From: Odobenus rosmarus divergens
Taxonomy: Eukaryota > Chordata > Mammalia > Carnivora > Odobenidae
Direction of reading: 5' to 3'
Assembly: GCF_000321225.1 (NCBI RefSeq)
Contig: NW_004450302.1
Span: 3,688,922 to 3,752,921 of the forward strand
DNA length: 64,000 bases
Shown here piece after piece: positions 39,510 to 51,615 of this stretch. Every line of letters begins with the position of its first letter. Positions within the stretch are counted from its first letter, which is position 1. The notes under the pieces were generated by a model. That model saw only the letters and a program-made list of their open reading frames with translations, did no database searches and was not told the origin of the DNA. Made by a program: the position numbers and the translations under genes.

Positions 39510-41200
39510 CAGAGTTCTGACTCTTGAACCTACTGCTCACCTGCCTGATTCTGTCCTCCGCCGTGTGGAAAACAGTGTGTCCTGGTGACCATCTCGCACA
39601 TCAGTCTAGAACGCCAGAGTGAAGGAACGTGGCGAGGGTGGAGAAGGAGAAGCATGTGCCCAGGGCCCAGACCTGAGAGAGCGTGTGCAGTGGGAGGACA
39701 GGGAGGATGGTCTCAGGGACAGGCAGAGGGGCTGTAGGTGGTGGTGGGGGTGGCCGGAGGGAAGCAGGGGAGGCAGAAGAAGGGCTGTAGACAGGTCTGC
39801 CCGTTGCTGGTCAGGTGGCCTTGATGGAACCTGCTCTCCTGTCATTCCCACAAACTGTGGTTCAACTCATGGGGCAGCTCTTGGGATTCACCAGAGTGGG
39901 TCCCCCACTTCGGTGGAGGTTTCAGAGTCTCCATCATTGGTGTCCTGAGCCGAAGTCCCCAGCTCTCTCCCTGACCTGTCCCCAGGGTCTAAACTCTTGG
40001 ATCACGAAGAAGTGGAAAAACCCAAAGCCCTTGAAAAGCATTCTGTTCTTTCACTCAAGACAGTGGGTGTGAGTCTTAATAGACCCAACCCAAACATGTC
40101 ACATCATCCCCAAACACATAATTCCACTCCTTCTCCTTGTGGTAGGGATCTGGGCAGAAAGATGGGGCTCCCCCACGACGAGGACGGTAAATAAAGGAGT
40201 CTTAATTTGTAACCAGCTTGTGTTTGAAGTTCTAATTTTGTAGCTTTCCAGGGTGAGCCTTATTCTGTGGTCTAAGATTGGCTGGCATCTTATTTGCTAA
40301 CCCAAGCCACCATCATTCACCTCAGCCGGCCTACATTCCTGTTCTTTAAACGTTCTGCTGCTCCAGGCCTGCATTGGGCTGGCATTTCCCCGATGAGTTC
40401 GCTGGATTTTCATCCACCACCGAGCTGGCTGCCAGCAATGGATGTCCTGCCACCTGGGCCCCGCGGGAGACCTTGCAAAACCCAGCTGTGAAGTTGGTGC
40501 GCCCGTCAGAGCAGCTCCATGCCGTCCTAAACTGATTGTCACAAGGTCACAACCGGAAAGCAAGGAACGTCGCTTCCACACACCGAATACCCACCGTTCT
40601 CATTTTTCAGGTCAATATTCCTGACTCCAGGGGAGCGTCCCTCATTCCTCCAATGGATCGGTCTCTCATTCCTCTGCTCCTGGCCCCCTTGATGCGGTCA
40701 CTTCACACCTGAGGGGCTGCCGGGGGCTGTGCTCCTGCATTCATCCTGTGGGGACCCCTGACCCCCCACCCCAAACAACAACGCCTGTCCATTTCCCCAA
40801 GGCGGTGTGTGTGTGTATGTGTGGGGGGGGTACTTCCCAGGAAAATCTTCTTTGGCTTGATCTGTGCCCACCCGTTCAGGCTGGCCACACTCTGTGGTTT
40901 CCAATCCTGTCATCCACTGACAACATCACAGAATGGGACTTACCACCATTAACACTGCGCGCCAGGGGACAGCGCAGAATCCCAGTCTGCGCAGTTGTGG
41001 TCCTGAATGGTTTTCTTCTTGCCTGGTCTCCTCTTTCCCATCAAGTCCATATTAGTGGATACCACACAACAGGTGCTTGGGACAGGTTAGCTGTGGCCTT
41101 GAGTTTGGTTCCCTGGAAACTGGTGATTTGGGAGCAGGAGGCTTACTGCTCACTCCATTACGCCTCTTTTTTTTTTTAAATAAGTCCTCAGATAGTGATG
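39510..41200. other. Intergenic, mostly unique
   Basis: No gene recognised and no young repeat. A short G/T-rich run (gtgtgtgtgtatgtgtgggg) lies at about 40804-40829. Confidence 0.4.
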
Positions 41201-41205
41201 CTGGC

Positions 41206-41595
41206 ACAGGCCCCGTCTCAGTCAGGGCTCTACCGGAGAAACGGACCAGGAGGAGGTATCTCTCTCTCTAGCTGTGTCATCTATCTGGAGATTTACTGCA
41301 ACGGACTGGCCTGCACAATTGTGGGGGCCAGCCAGACAAATCCAACATTCAGCAGGCAGGCCCGCAGGCTGAAACTCTAAGGCAGGAGCAAACGCGGAAT
41401 TTCTTCTTCAGGGAAACCTTCTTAAGGCCTTTCAACTGATGAGACGGGGCCCACCAAATTATCAAGGATGATCTCCTTGACTTAAAGTTAACTGGCTGTA
41501 GATGTTAAATAGCATCACAGCAACACCTAGATTAGCATTTGGCTGAATAAGGGTACTCTAGCCTAGCCAAGTTGGCACACAGAACTCACCATCAC
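41206..41595 (-). mobile_element. ERVL-type (MLT2-like) LTR, reverse
   Basis: Terminal pattern on the minus strand: begins with TGTGATGG near 41595 and ends near 41206 in a CCTGACTGA-type terminus. It contains aaggcctttcaactgatgag and agcctagccaagttggcac in plus-strand reading. It lies next to pol-like sequence in the same orientation, as a 3' LTR should. The family name is from memory. Confidence 0.65.
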
Positions 41596-43880
41596 AAGCC
41601 CTGTGGCAGGAAAGTCAAACCCATTCTCGGAATAGGTGTTGATTCCAGTCATGATTAATTGTTGCTTCATTAATTGGAAGGGATCCAATCTAATCAACTT
41701 GTCATCAAGTGGCTAGTTGATCTTTTTGAGGGATGGTGTTGTCATCTTAGAGGCGTGGCATTGGTCTCTTATTGAGAGATTGGTCGATAGTAGCTAGATG
41801 AATCTTGGTGAGTGGGAGCTCATGCTAGTTGGCCCACTTATAACTTTCATTATTTACTCCCGTGGATCTCCATTTGTGTACCCATTGAGTGAGCACCAGG
41901 CTGACCAATGAGAGGGGCTGGTTAATGTCCACTGGCCCGGCCATTCGGTCTACTTAGTTACGTAAGTGCATCTACCATGGTGGATGCCCATTGATGGGCA
42001 TTAATGTGTAATGTGAAGATCTTCACATCTCATGCCCCCTCCCACAGGTCTGTCCCCCCATCTCATTACCATGCCTCTTTGTCCCTGATCTTCCAAACTT
42101 TATCTCTCAAGCCCCTGGCTAACTAGTCAAGTCATTTGCTGCCATCCATGTCTCTGGTATATTCTTACCTTGGGCTATTTTTCTTTCCACACATAGTAAA
42201 TGCCCAGGTATACTGCCAAAGCTCTGCCCACTGGGAGTTTTCCTCACTGCTGTTTTTCAGGATCACCCAGAGTAGGACTGTAGTGCACGCAATGTCTATT
42301 CCCAGCTTGCATCCAGCAAGCCAACCCATCTATGAACCAAGCTCTGCGTTTTCCCCCCTACCTTCAGATGATCATAAAGGACCCTCCACCCTCTACCTCC
42401 ACCCCCGCTCTCAAGTAGCCACCACACATGTAAGCTGAAGGACAGGTACCAGTGTCATACTGGTGGATTGCACGGGGGGCTGGGCCACATGCTTGGGTAG
42501 TTTGCTTCCATGTCTTACTCGTGTCCCCTGTTTTTGCCAAGTTCACTCCTGGATATATTCTTTGCATCTTAGAGTGCTGCTAGGCTCATGCGACTTTATG
42601 AATTGGTGGGTCTGACAGCATTGAGCTCACGAGGGAAAGTTCTGGCTGCATGAACACTGACGGCTGTGGTCACGTGTTCTGTTTCTACCAGGATCCAGCA
42701 GCATTCCAGAAGCTGTTTTGCCAAAGGTTTCTGATGATCTTACACAGATGGCATGGGCCCGTGTCTACACAATTCTCCTAATGGGGCTTGCTGTAACCTC
42801 CACATAATTTCTTCATAGATGCCTCCAATGTCACAGCTGTAAGGCCCTTCCCTGGCAGGGGGTAGGCCTGCTTGCACATGGCCTGGATCCACTGAAGAAC
42901 CCTTTCGTATTCTGGACCCCACTCGAAGTGGGCGTCCCTCTATGACAACAGTGTTCTGAGTTGAAGCAGCATGACTAAAGAATGGAAAGATCCAGAAAGG
43001 TCTACCAGGCATTGCACTTGTTTCTTTGGGGTGGGAAGTGCAAGATGAAGTAATGTGTCCTTTATTTCAGACGCCCTGGGTCACTGGGCCTCTAGACGTG
43101 TCACTGGCACTGCAGGTCCGTAAATCTCAAGGCTTATTTTCCACCCTCTAGAGTACATGTGTCTTAGCAAAGCCTCAACATACTTGCCGCTGCTAGCCCA
43201 TCCAGTCTGATTCACATGATGTCACCAAGAGTGGGTCACTGCGATGCTCTGCAGGATGTTAGGTAGGTCCCTTTGGACCGTATTATATCAGAGTGAGGGG
43301 GAGGTAACACAGTGAGGGGGAGGGTAGGGGGAATTAGACAATAACATATACTTTTATCCATCTAAATGAATGTAAATTTTTCCTCATTCTCCTTGGCAGG
43401 GATGGAGAAGAAAGCATTCACTAGATCAGTGGCCATAAAGCCGGTGCCCGAGGCCACGTCAGTCAGCTTTCACCAAGACACCAAGTCTGTTTCAGCGGGC
43501 CTACTTGTTAAGTTTGCTGTGGTCCGTTTGAGCCCCCTAGGCTCTGTCCGGTCTTTGCAGAGGCCAGACCGGTGAATTTAGGAGGCTGTCATGGAGATGA
43601 CCACTCCTGACATGTTCTGTTAATCCCCTCTGCAGCCCTTTGCAGATCAGTACCCCCCACCCCCCTGATCTGACACGGCCCCTCATTATGATCACTGAAC
43701 TCACCTGCTTCTGATGTTTGCTGCCATCTGGCCTCTATCATGTAAGGATCCCATCATTCCCATTGCTGCTGGGGAGTCTAGTCCAACCTTATAGCACCCT
43801 ACAGCCCTTGATCCCAGCCCAGAACCCTGTCTGGCTCCTATGCATACATGGCAGCTGGGTCCTGCAACTTCACGATACAG
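41596..43880 (-). mobile_element. Decayed ERVL internal region (pol remnants), reverse
   Basis: Minus-strand translation in all frames gives discontinuous similarity to the ERVL polymerase: reverse-transcriptase palm and connection parts at about 42740-43450, RNase H to integrase N-terminal parts at about 41620-42740. Many frameshifts and in-frame stops break it, and several expected blocks are deleted. The order along the minus strand (RT, RNase H, integrase, LTR) is that of a provirus. It cannot encode a functional enzyme. Confidence 0.75.
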
Positions 43881-43884
43881 AGCC

Positions 43885-44700
43885 TGTGTCAGTCAGAGTC
43901 CGGTCAGGAGACAGAAACCATGGAGTCGTCTGAATGGGGAAAGTTTTATATGTAAGTAATGAAGTCTAACAGGGACCTGGAGTAATGAAGGATTGGCTGG
44001 TAAAAACAAAACAAAACAAAACAAAGAAAACCCAAAAGTATCTAACAATAGCAGATGAAAGGACCAGCCACTACCCCTGATGCAGATAGAGAGCCCTTAA
44101 GTGGCCTCCCCAGGGCTGAGACCTCGATCTCATCAAGAGGACACAGTCGTGGCTCATCAGATGGCAGGGAAGTCGTCGTGCTGAGCAGGTGGGTCTTATG
44201 GGAAATTTGCCTGGCAGAACTCACCAAAATCTGCCCTCTGGGATGCCTGGAAATCCAGGGAAGATGTCAGTCATTGGAGGCAGTCCCCACTGAAGTGCCT
44301 GACGAGGGTGCTGGGGAGGCTGCTGGCGTCTGGGTGCTGCTGACTGCCAGGTCTTGCACTAGACAACCAGTAAGCTGCCCAGGCCACGGAAGCCAGGGGC
44401 TGGAGAAGCTGCAGGAGCCTGCCAAAAGCTTCACCCTAGAACTAGGAAGAGAATCCCTTTCTCCTGCAATGAGACAAAAATTGACAACTGGCCCAGTCCT
44501 TTTCTTCTTTTAACAAGGCCAGCACTTCCCTAGCTGGGTTGTGACTTGGTTACTGGTCTGGTGGCCAGGAGAAGAGGTGGGGTAGATCCAGAGAGGCGGC
44601 TCTGCATCTGCTTTCAGCAAGAGGGGAACATTAGCCTTTTGCGGGAGGGGTGAACCACTTCAGCAGTCCCAGAGGGTTAAAGGCGATCTGGAACTTACTG
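43885..44700 (-). repeat. Possible second LTR-like element
   Basis: Begins with gtgtcagtcagagtccggtc followed by ggagacagaaaccatgg, an LTR-terminus-like pattern. It contains a (CAAAA)n run at 44002-44027. It does not match the LTR at 41.2 kb well, so it is probably a separate element. Confidence 0.35.
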
Positions 44701-44904
44701 GACCCAGATGTCCCCAAAATGAATGTCAGAGTCCCACCCCTTCCCAACCAGGCCCCTGACCTTGTCATAGTAGGTTCTCAATGGGTAAGAATTCAACTTT
44801 ATTTGGAGCTCTGCTACTTTTATAATTAAGTCTTGGGCCCGATCTGCAGCTTTTCTGCTCACTGGCCGCAAGAGATGAGAGTTGCTCCTTATGTTCCCGA
44901 GGCA

Positions 44905-45984
44905 GTTAGTTTTCTGTTGCTGCATAAAAATTACCACAAGCAGGGGCACCTGGGTGGTGCAGTTGGTTAAGCGTTGGACTCTTGGTTTTGGCTCAGGTCA
45001 TGATCTCAGGGTCATGGGATCAAGCCCCGTGTGGGGCTCTGTGCTCAGTGCAGAGTCTGCTGGAGATTTCTCTCTCTCCCTCTCCCTCTGCTCCTCCCCC
45101 TGCTCTCTCTCTCTCTCAAATAAATAAATAAACAAATAAAATCTTTTTAAAAAATTACCACAAGCAGCTGCTTAAAATACCATCCACTGATTATCACGCA
45201 ATTCTGTAGGAATCTGGGCAGGCTGGACTGGATTCTGCTCGGGGTATCAGGTGAGCCGTGCCATGAAACATAGCATGATCGTGGGAGTGGAATTTCATCA
45301 CAGTGACAGGTTTTGGGGATTAGGACGTGGAATCTTGGGGGGCCACTTGTAGACTTCTGCTGACCATGCTCCTGCAGATTCACGTCCCTCCCAAATGCAA
45401 AATACACTCACCCCCCTCCAGGTTTCCAAGGGTCTCATCCTATTATGGCATCAATTCAAAGTCCAAAATCTCATCAAAGTATCATCAGCTCCAAAGTCCA
45501 AACTTGCATCATCTAAATCAGATACAGATGAGGCCCCTGAGTACACCCCCTTCAGGGCAGCTCCTGGACGCAGTTCCTCTCCATTTATGGGCCCTTGAAA
45601 CTAAAGAATTAAGTTACGTAGCCCCAACATTCCCAACATACGGGGTGAGACAGGCATAAAACAACAGTTAGAGTCTGGTTCAAAAAGGGGGAAATGTCAC
45701 CAGTCCAAAGGAGTTTTAAAATCGAGTCAAGCACACTCTGTTAGGTTTCAGGCCTGGGAATAACCCTTCATGGCTCATGACTCTGCTCCCTGGGCTCATG
45801 GATCCACCCTAGAGTCACTCTTCCTTTCTCATGAAAGACAGCACACGTTTGCTGCATGTCTTCCCAAACTGCTTTCTGTCAGTAAAATGTGGGGAAGCCG
45901 AAAGCTTCTTTCATTTTCTACTGTCTCTCTCAGTCCATCCTCATGCTGTTTCTCCAGGTATACTTTTCAAGAACCTGTGGACTT
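44905..45984. repeat. Old LTR-type or L1-type repeat, family not assigned
   Basis: ttttctgttgctgcataaaa followed, after the SINE, by ctgcttaaaataccatccac, a widespread mammalian repeat signature. The element is strongly decayed and its outer limits are uncertain. Confidence 0.4.
44944..45149 (+). mobile_element. Older carnivoran SINE
   Basis: Head ggggcacctgggtggtgcag, diverged middle (gtgtggggctctgtgctcag) and an aaataaataaataaacaaat tail. Flanked by aaaaattaccacaagcag on both sides. Inserted in an older repeat. Confidence 0.9.
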
Positions 45985-46187
45985 GGGATGCCTGGGTGGC
46001 TCAGTCGGTTAAGCGTCTGCCTTCAGCTCAGGTCATGATCCCAGGGTCCTGGGATCGAGTCCCACATCGGGCTCCTTGCTCGGCGGGGAGCCTGCTTCTC
46101 CCTCTGCCTGCCACTCCTCCTGCTTGTACTGTCACTTTCTCTCTCTCTCTAGCAAATAAACAAATAAAATCTTAAAAAAAAAAAAAA
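45985..46187 (+). mobile_element. Carnivoran SINE (SINEC)
   Basis: Near-full-length. Flanked by the perfect 16-bp duplication aagaacctgtggactt at 45969-45984 and 46188-46203. Confidence 0.95.
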
Positions 46188-46367
46188 AAGAACCTGTGGA
46201 CTTTGCATGGAATGCACAGAGATCCACTCCATTAGACCAAAGGCTCTCCCCACAGATCTTTCTGGGATGGTCCCTTCTATTTGACTTCTGCTGAGGAGGC
46301 TAAGGGGCAACACCCCCTAAGCTTCCTAGAGCCCCCCACCGGTTTGATTGAGACTATGAAGAATACC

Positions 46368-46818
46368 CTTGATATAGATTGAATTGTGTCCCCCTGAAAT
46401 TCATATCCTTGAAATCCTAACCCCCAGCACCTCAGAAGGGGACTTTATTTGGAAATAGGGTTGTTGCTGAGATGATTCACTAAGATGAGGTCAACCTGGA
46501 ATAGGGTGGACTCTTAATCCAATATGCCTGGTGTCCTTATAAAAGTGGGAAAGTTGGACATACACACACTGGGGAGCGCCATGTAGAGATGGAGACAGAT
46601 ATGGGTGACACTTCTATAAGCCAAGGAAGGCCAAAGATCGCCAGCAGCCCAGCAGAAGCTAGAAGAGAGGCATGGGACGGATGCTCAGCTTCAGAAGGAA
46701 CCAGCCCTGCTGACGCTCCCATCTTGGCTTTGTAGCAGAGACAATAATACATTTTCATTACATAAGCCGCCCAGTTTGTAGTCCTTTGACGCGGCAGCCC
46801 CGGCACGCTGATAACAAG
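46368..46818 (+). mobile_element. MLT1-type LTR (ERVL-MaLR)
   Basis: Matches the MLT1 pattern from its 5' part (gaattgtgtccccctgaaat) through ggtgtccttataaaagtggg and gaaggaaccagccctgctga to the terminal cagtttgtagtcctttgacg. A solitary LTR. Confidence 0.85.
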
Positions 46819-47020
46819 CCCTGCTCTCCTGTGACTGGCCTTTGGGTCCTTCTCAAGTTTCAGCAAAAGGTTGTGGAGTCACATGCCTGAACCTCGCTCC
46901 TCGCCAGTGAAGGGTGTTAGTATCGTCTGCATTCTGGTAGGCTGAGCCTTTCCCAGATCATCACGCCCTGGCTCCTTTTTAAGTTTTTCCCTTAATTTCT
47001 TTCTCTCCTCTTGTATTTTA

Positions 47021-47237
47021 TTTTATTTATTTATTTTTATTTATTTTTAAGACTTTATTTATTTATTTGACAGAGAGAGACACAGCGAGAGAGGGAACAC
47101 AAGCAGGGGGAGTGGGAGAGGGAGAAGCAGGCTTCCCACTGAGCAGGGAGCCCAATGTGGGGCTCGATCCCAGGACCCTGGGACCATGACCTGAGCCGAA
47201 GGGAGACGCTTAACGACTGAGCCACCCAGGCGCCCCA
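47021..47237 (-). mobile_element. Carnivoran SINE (SINEC), reverse
   Basis: Flanked by the perfect 17-bp duplication tctcctcttgtatttta at 47004-47020 and 47238-47254; low divergence. Confidence 0.95.
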
Positions 47238-47509
47238 TCTCCTCTTGTATTTTAATACAAGCAGCAACGAAACCAGACTTGGCCTAGAAAATCTCATTGA
47301 AAACATCCAGGTTTATTGCTTATAAGTTCTGTTTTCTCTATAGCCGCCAGACACAGTCCTGCTAACTTTCTGCCGCTACGTAACAAAAATTGCCCTCCCT
47401 CCAGTTCCAATGATATATATTCCTCCCCTCCTTCTGAGCCCTGGCCATCAGCGTCCTAACGTCCGGGTTTCCGGGTGCCGCACAAGGAGAACGGTCCGTG
47501 GGACTGTAG

Positions 47510-47655
47510 TCGCCTTGCGTGGGGACAGGTGGTAGCTACGTTCACGGTGAGCACAACAACAGCAGGTAGACTTGTGGAATCACTGTGTTGCACATCTGAG
47601 ACTAATGTAAACTATGTGTCAACTACAATTCAGTTAAAAACAAAACAAAACACCG
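47510..47655 (+). mobile_element. L1 3' UTR fragment
   Basis: ggaatcactgtgttgcacat and actaatgtaaactatgtgtc, then an A-rich end, typical of carnivoran L1. Confidence 0.65.
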
Positions 47656-47818
47656 ACCATGGCAGAAGCCGCTGCCTTGCGCTGGATGTGAAATCATCCT
47701 GCAGCACACAGGATGGAAGAGGCAAGGTCATGTACTGTCATCACAGAAGTCATGGCAAGGACCGTGGAGTAACTGAACAGATCTGCTATTGTTTGGACAA
47801 AATAAGAATTCTTTGTAA

Positions 47819-47998
47819 AGGGGCGCCTGGGTGGCTCAGATGGTTAAGCGTCTGCCTTCGGCTCAGGTCGTGATCCCGGGGTCCTGGGATCGAGTCTCGC
47901 ATCGGGCTCCCTGCTCCGCAGGAAGCCTGCTTCTCCCTCTGCCTCTCTCTCTCTCTCTCTGACTCTCACGAATAAATAAATAAAACATTAAAAAAAAT
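47819..47998 (+). mobile_element. Carnivoran SINE (SINEC)
   Basis: Flanked by the perfect 12-bp duplication aattctttgtaa at 47807-47818 and 47999-48010. Confidence 0.93.
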
Positions 47999-48048
47999 AA
48001 TTCTTTGTAAGTATATACCCTGCAATCGCATATGCCATGAAGCTTTTT

Positions 48049-48156
48049 TTTAATTTTTTTATTGTTATGTTAACCACCATACATTACATCATTAGTTCTT
48101 GATGCAGTGTTCCATGATTCATTGTTTGTGCATAACACCCAGTGCTCCACGCAGAA
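48049..48156 (-). mobile_element. 5'-truncated L1 3' end, reverse
   Basis: Poly-T, then tgttaaccaccatacattac and gtgcataacacccagtgctc, the reverse carnivoran L1 3' end. Flanked by the perfect 15-bp duplication gccatgaagcttttt at 48034-48048 and 48157-48171. Confidence 0.88.
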
Positions 48157-48331
48157 GCCATGAAGCTTTTTATTACACGTTTTTATCAAAGATTTAAAAA
48201 AAAAAAAAAAAGAGTCCAGGTTTCCACCAATCGTCTGTTCGTGGAGATTGAGCCTCTCTCTGAGGCTGTTCAGGGTCGGACTTTTCCTCATGTTCTTCTG
48301 ACCGGCAATGTCTTTAACATACATATTTCTA

Positions 48332-48548
48332 GGGGCTCCAGGGTGGCTCAGTCGTTAAGCGTCTACCCTCGGCTCAGGTCATGGTCCCGGGGTCCTGGGA
48401 TCCAGCCCTGCATCGGGCTCCCTGCTCCGTGGGAAGCCTCCTTCTCCCTCTCCCACTGCCGCTCCCCCTGCTTGTGCTTGCGCGCGCTCTCTCTCTCGCA
48501 CGCACTCTCTCTCAAATAAATAAAAAATCTTAAAAAAAAACCCAAACA
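48332..48548 (+). mobile_element. Carnivoran SINE (SINEC)
   Basis: Flanked by the perfect 16-bp duplication aacatacatatttcta at 48316-48331 and 48549-48564. Confidence 0.95.
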
Positions 48549-48764
48549 AACATACATATTTCTACTAACGGTCTGTTCAGAGCGATCTAGGCTTTTTCTA
48601 GAAGTCTAGAATGCTCCTCATAATTCCTGCAGCCTCCACCCACTGCCTGATTCCAGAGCCATTCCCATATTTTTAGGTATTTGTCATGGCACTCTGCTTC
48701 CGAGTACCCACATCTGTTTTACTTTTTATTGCTGTGTAACAAATATCACAACGCAGTGGATTTA

Positions 48765-48976
48765 TTTTTTTTAAGAATTTTTTTTATTTATTCATTTGAG
48801 ACAGAGAGATACAGAGAGAGAGAGAGAGAGCATGAGGAGGGGGAGAGGCAGAGGCAGAGGGAGAAGCAGACTCCACGCTGAGCAGGGAGCCCAATGCGGG
48901 GCTAGATCCCAGAACCCTGAGATCATGACCTGAGCCTAAGGCAGACACTTAACCATCTGAGCCACCCAGGCGCCCC
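48765..48976 (-). mobile_element. Carnivoran SINE (SINEC), reverse
   Basis: Flanked by the perfect 15-bp duplication aacgcagtggattta at 48750-48764 and 48977-48991. Lies in an older repeat (tattgctgtgtaacaaatat). Confidence 0.95.
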
Positions 48977-49547
48977 AACGCAGTGGATTTAAACAAGCCA
49001 AGGCCCCATGACTTTCCCATTTGCCTTTCATCGGTGACTAAATACCTCAGCCATTCATTATCTTTCCCTGCTATGTCAGCGGCACTCACCAATAGCCTTC
49101 CGATTCTACTGTCCTTAGAATGGGTGCTCCCCCCAGCCTCCCAAAAGCCTGTGGTATTGCCCTCTTCCCACACCAAGTGCATCCTTTCTCCCAGTTCGCC
49201 ACGAGTGAAAATTCGACCAACGGCACCACTCCAGCAGGAAAGCATGCCCGTTCCACTTACCACTAGTGATGGAGTCTTTAGCACCAGCTGCCCAGCAAGC
49301 GTCCCAAATCCCAGCTTAGACTCTGCTTCCCCAAATCAATCCTGGCACCAACTCTGTCAGATCAGGCTCCTTGGGAAGGGACTTGAGTGCTGAGAATCAA
49401 AACCTGGAGAGTCTTCAGTGAAGTAGGCTTGGACAGGGGTCAAGTTGGACCCAGAGTTGAACTGTTTCTGAAAGGGGGGGGGAATCTGGGTGGTGCCCCA
49501 CAGCATCCACTATAATTACTGTCTTCTGTATCTCCTAAGAGCTAATA

Positions 49548-50064
49548 TTTGTACTTTGTATTGTCTATTGCTGCTTAATAAATTACTCCCAAACTTAGTA
49601 GCGAAGAGCAGCAACTCATCATCACGTAGTTTCTGTTGGTCATGAATCTGAACTCAGATGAGCATCTCTGGCTCAGGTCTCTCATTAGGTCATCAAGCTA
49701 CAGTCACCTCAAGACAGCGGTGGCTGGCGAGCCCACTTCCAAGCTCACTCATGTGGCTGTTGGCAGGCCTCAGAAGACCACTTCCAAGTTCACTCACATG
49801 GTTGCTAGCAAGCTTCTGTTCCTGGCCATGTCCTCCATAGGCGGCCTGTGTTTTCATGACAGAGCAGCCAGTGATTGGAAAGACAGAGGCCACACCCAAT
49901 CTTTCTGTAACTAATCTTGGAAGTGACATCTATCCCTTTGGTCATATTCTATTCCGTAGAAGCAAGTCACTGAATCCCGCCCAACCAAAGGGGAGAGGAC
50001 CACACAAGGGCATGAACACCAGGAGGTGGGGATCACTGGGGCCATCTTGGAGCTGCCTGTCACA
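49548..50064 (-). repeat. Old LTR-type repeat, family not assigned
   Basis: ctattgctgcttaataaatt at one end and gccatcttggagctgcctgt-caca at the other, so a TG...CA-type LTR read on the minus strand. It has an internal imperfect duplication (about 49735-49822). Confidence 0.5.
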
Positions 50065-50084
50065 GGCACGACCTGCCAAACACT

Positions 50085-50270
50085 GAGCTGAGCATTTTAC
50101 CTGCAGTGCTTTATTTAATCCTCACCATGACCTTAAGGGAGCTGCTATTAATATCCTCTGTTAGCAGATGTGGAAACAGGCTCAGAGTGGTTAAACAGCT
50201 TGCTTATAGGTAGACAGATTACTGTGTGGGAGAGAAAAGATTGAGCCCAGATTTGCCTGTGAACAAGCCC
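50085..50270 (-). repeat. MIR SINE, reverse
   Basis: tttatttaatcctcaccatg, gcagatgtggaaacaggctc and ttaaacagcttgcttatagg. Confidence 0.7.
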
Positions 50271-50711
50271 GTGTTCCTCTTTTACTACAGGGTCTCCCTC
50301 AATAACATCTCCGGAAGGATCAAAGTCCTTGCAGGACGTTGAAGCTAAATAGGGTGTCACTATGCTTTCAGTGCTGGGACCGAGGCTGAGATGTACCAAT
50401 CAGGGGTCTAAAGCCAGGCATTCCCTAACTCAGGAAGTTCAGGAATAAGGCTGGGAACACAGAAGAGCAGGCCAGAGGCCTGGCTGGAGAGGGAACTCTG
50501 GAAATCAGCTACGGACTTGAGGAAATCCTCCTTCCTTTCCAGTTTGCAGACCATTAGTAGACATATGTACGGACTGGAAATGGAGCAGGAACCTCAAAAC
50601 AAATGAGCGATAGCCATTATTTAGATATGGCCAGAAAAGGTTAAGCTTCTTGCATAAGGACCTATGCAAACTTATAAGCTCTTAGTAACTGCTCGACCGA
50701 AATCCAAGGGC

Positions 50712-51125
50712 TGTTCCAAGTTATCCACTGCTGTGTAACAAGCCACCTCAAATCTTAGTGGCTAACTGCAATAATAATTTACTTCTGGTGATTCTTTGGA
50801 TTGGCTGGGCAGTTATTCTGCTGGTCTCACCTGGGCTCCTAAGCATGAATTCAATTGAGGGTCAGCTGAGCTGAAGGGTCTGCGATGTCCTCACCCACGT
50901 GTCTGGAGCCTTGGCAGGGATGGCTGGGACCTCTCTCTCCACACAGGCATCATTCAGTGGTCTAGCCTGGGCTTCTGGTCTCACTGGGCAGTCATGTTCC
51001 AAGAAAATAAAGGCAGAAGCTACAAGACAGCTTGAAGCCTAGGCTCCAGAACTGGTACCCCATTTCTGCTATTCCACTGGTCAAAGCAGCCACGAGACAA
51101 GCCCAGATTCAGGAGAGTGGAGAAT
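50712..51125 (-). repeat. Old LTR-type repeat, family not assigned
   Basis: ttatccactgctgtgtaaca, ttggattggctgggcagtta and ccactggtcaaagcagccac; a signature similar to the repeat at 49.5 kb. Confidence 0.5.
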
Positions 51126-51281
51126 GGCCACACACTAAATGGGAGCTTACTGGAAGGCAGGCCAGGGACACACTACAACAGGGTGAGGACACTAGGGCAG
51201 GAGACTCAACCAGGGTCATCGTTAATTCCATGTACAACGGAGGCCTTGAAAGGGAGTTCATGTTTGAATCGTGACGAAGTA

Positions 51282-51615
51282 CAGTTGACCCTTGACCCAC
51301 ATGGGTTTGAATTGCGCAGGTCCACTCATAATGTGGATTTCGGGGAAACAGCACAGTACTGTAAATGTATTTTCTCTTCCTTATGATTTTCTTAACATTT
51401 TTTCTCTAGCTTACTTTATTGTAAGAATCCAGTAAAAATGCGTATCTAAAATATGTGTGAATTGACTGTTATTGGTAAGCCTTCCAGTCCACAGAAGGCT
51501 AGTAATAGTTAAGTTTGGTGGGTTGGGGGTGGGGGAGAGTCCAAAGTTATACACGGATTTGTGACTGCACAGGGGGTCAGCACCCATAGCCCCCATGCTG
51601 TTCAAGGGTCAACTG
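51282..51615 (+). mobile_element. Tigger2-like non-autonomous DNA transposon
   Basis: 334-bp element with imperfect terminal inverted repeats: cagttgacccttgacccaca at the left and gctgttcaagggtcaactg at the right. The left TA target dinucleotide is intact and the right one is mutated. Internal sequence (tactgtaaatgtattttctc, ttccttatgattttcttaac) is typical of Tigger2. No transposase frame remains. Confidence 0.82.

Noticed and set aside
41984..42030. Two adjacent palindromes (around atgtgaagatcttcacat)
   Set aside because: They lie within the ERVL-derived region, and inverted repeats of this size recur in that family; no need for a separate function.
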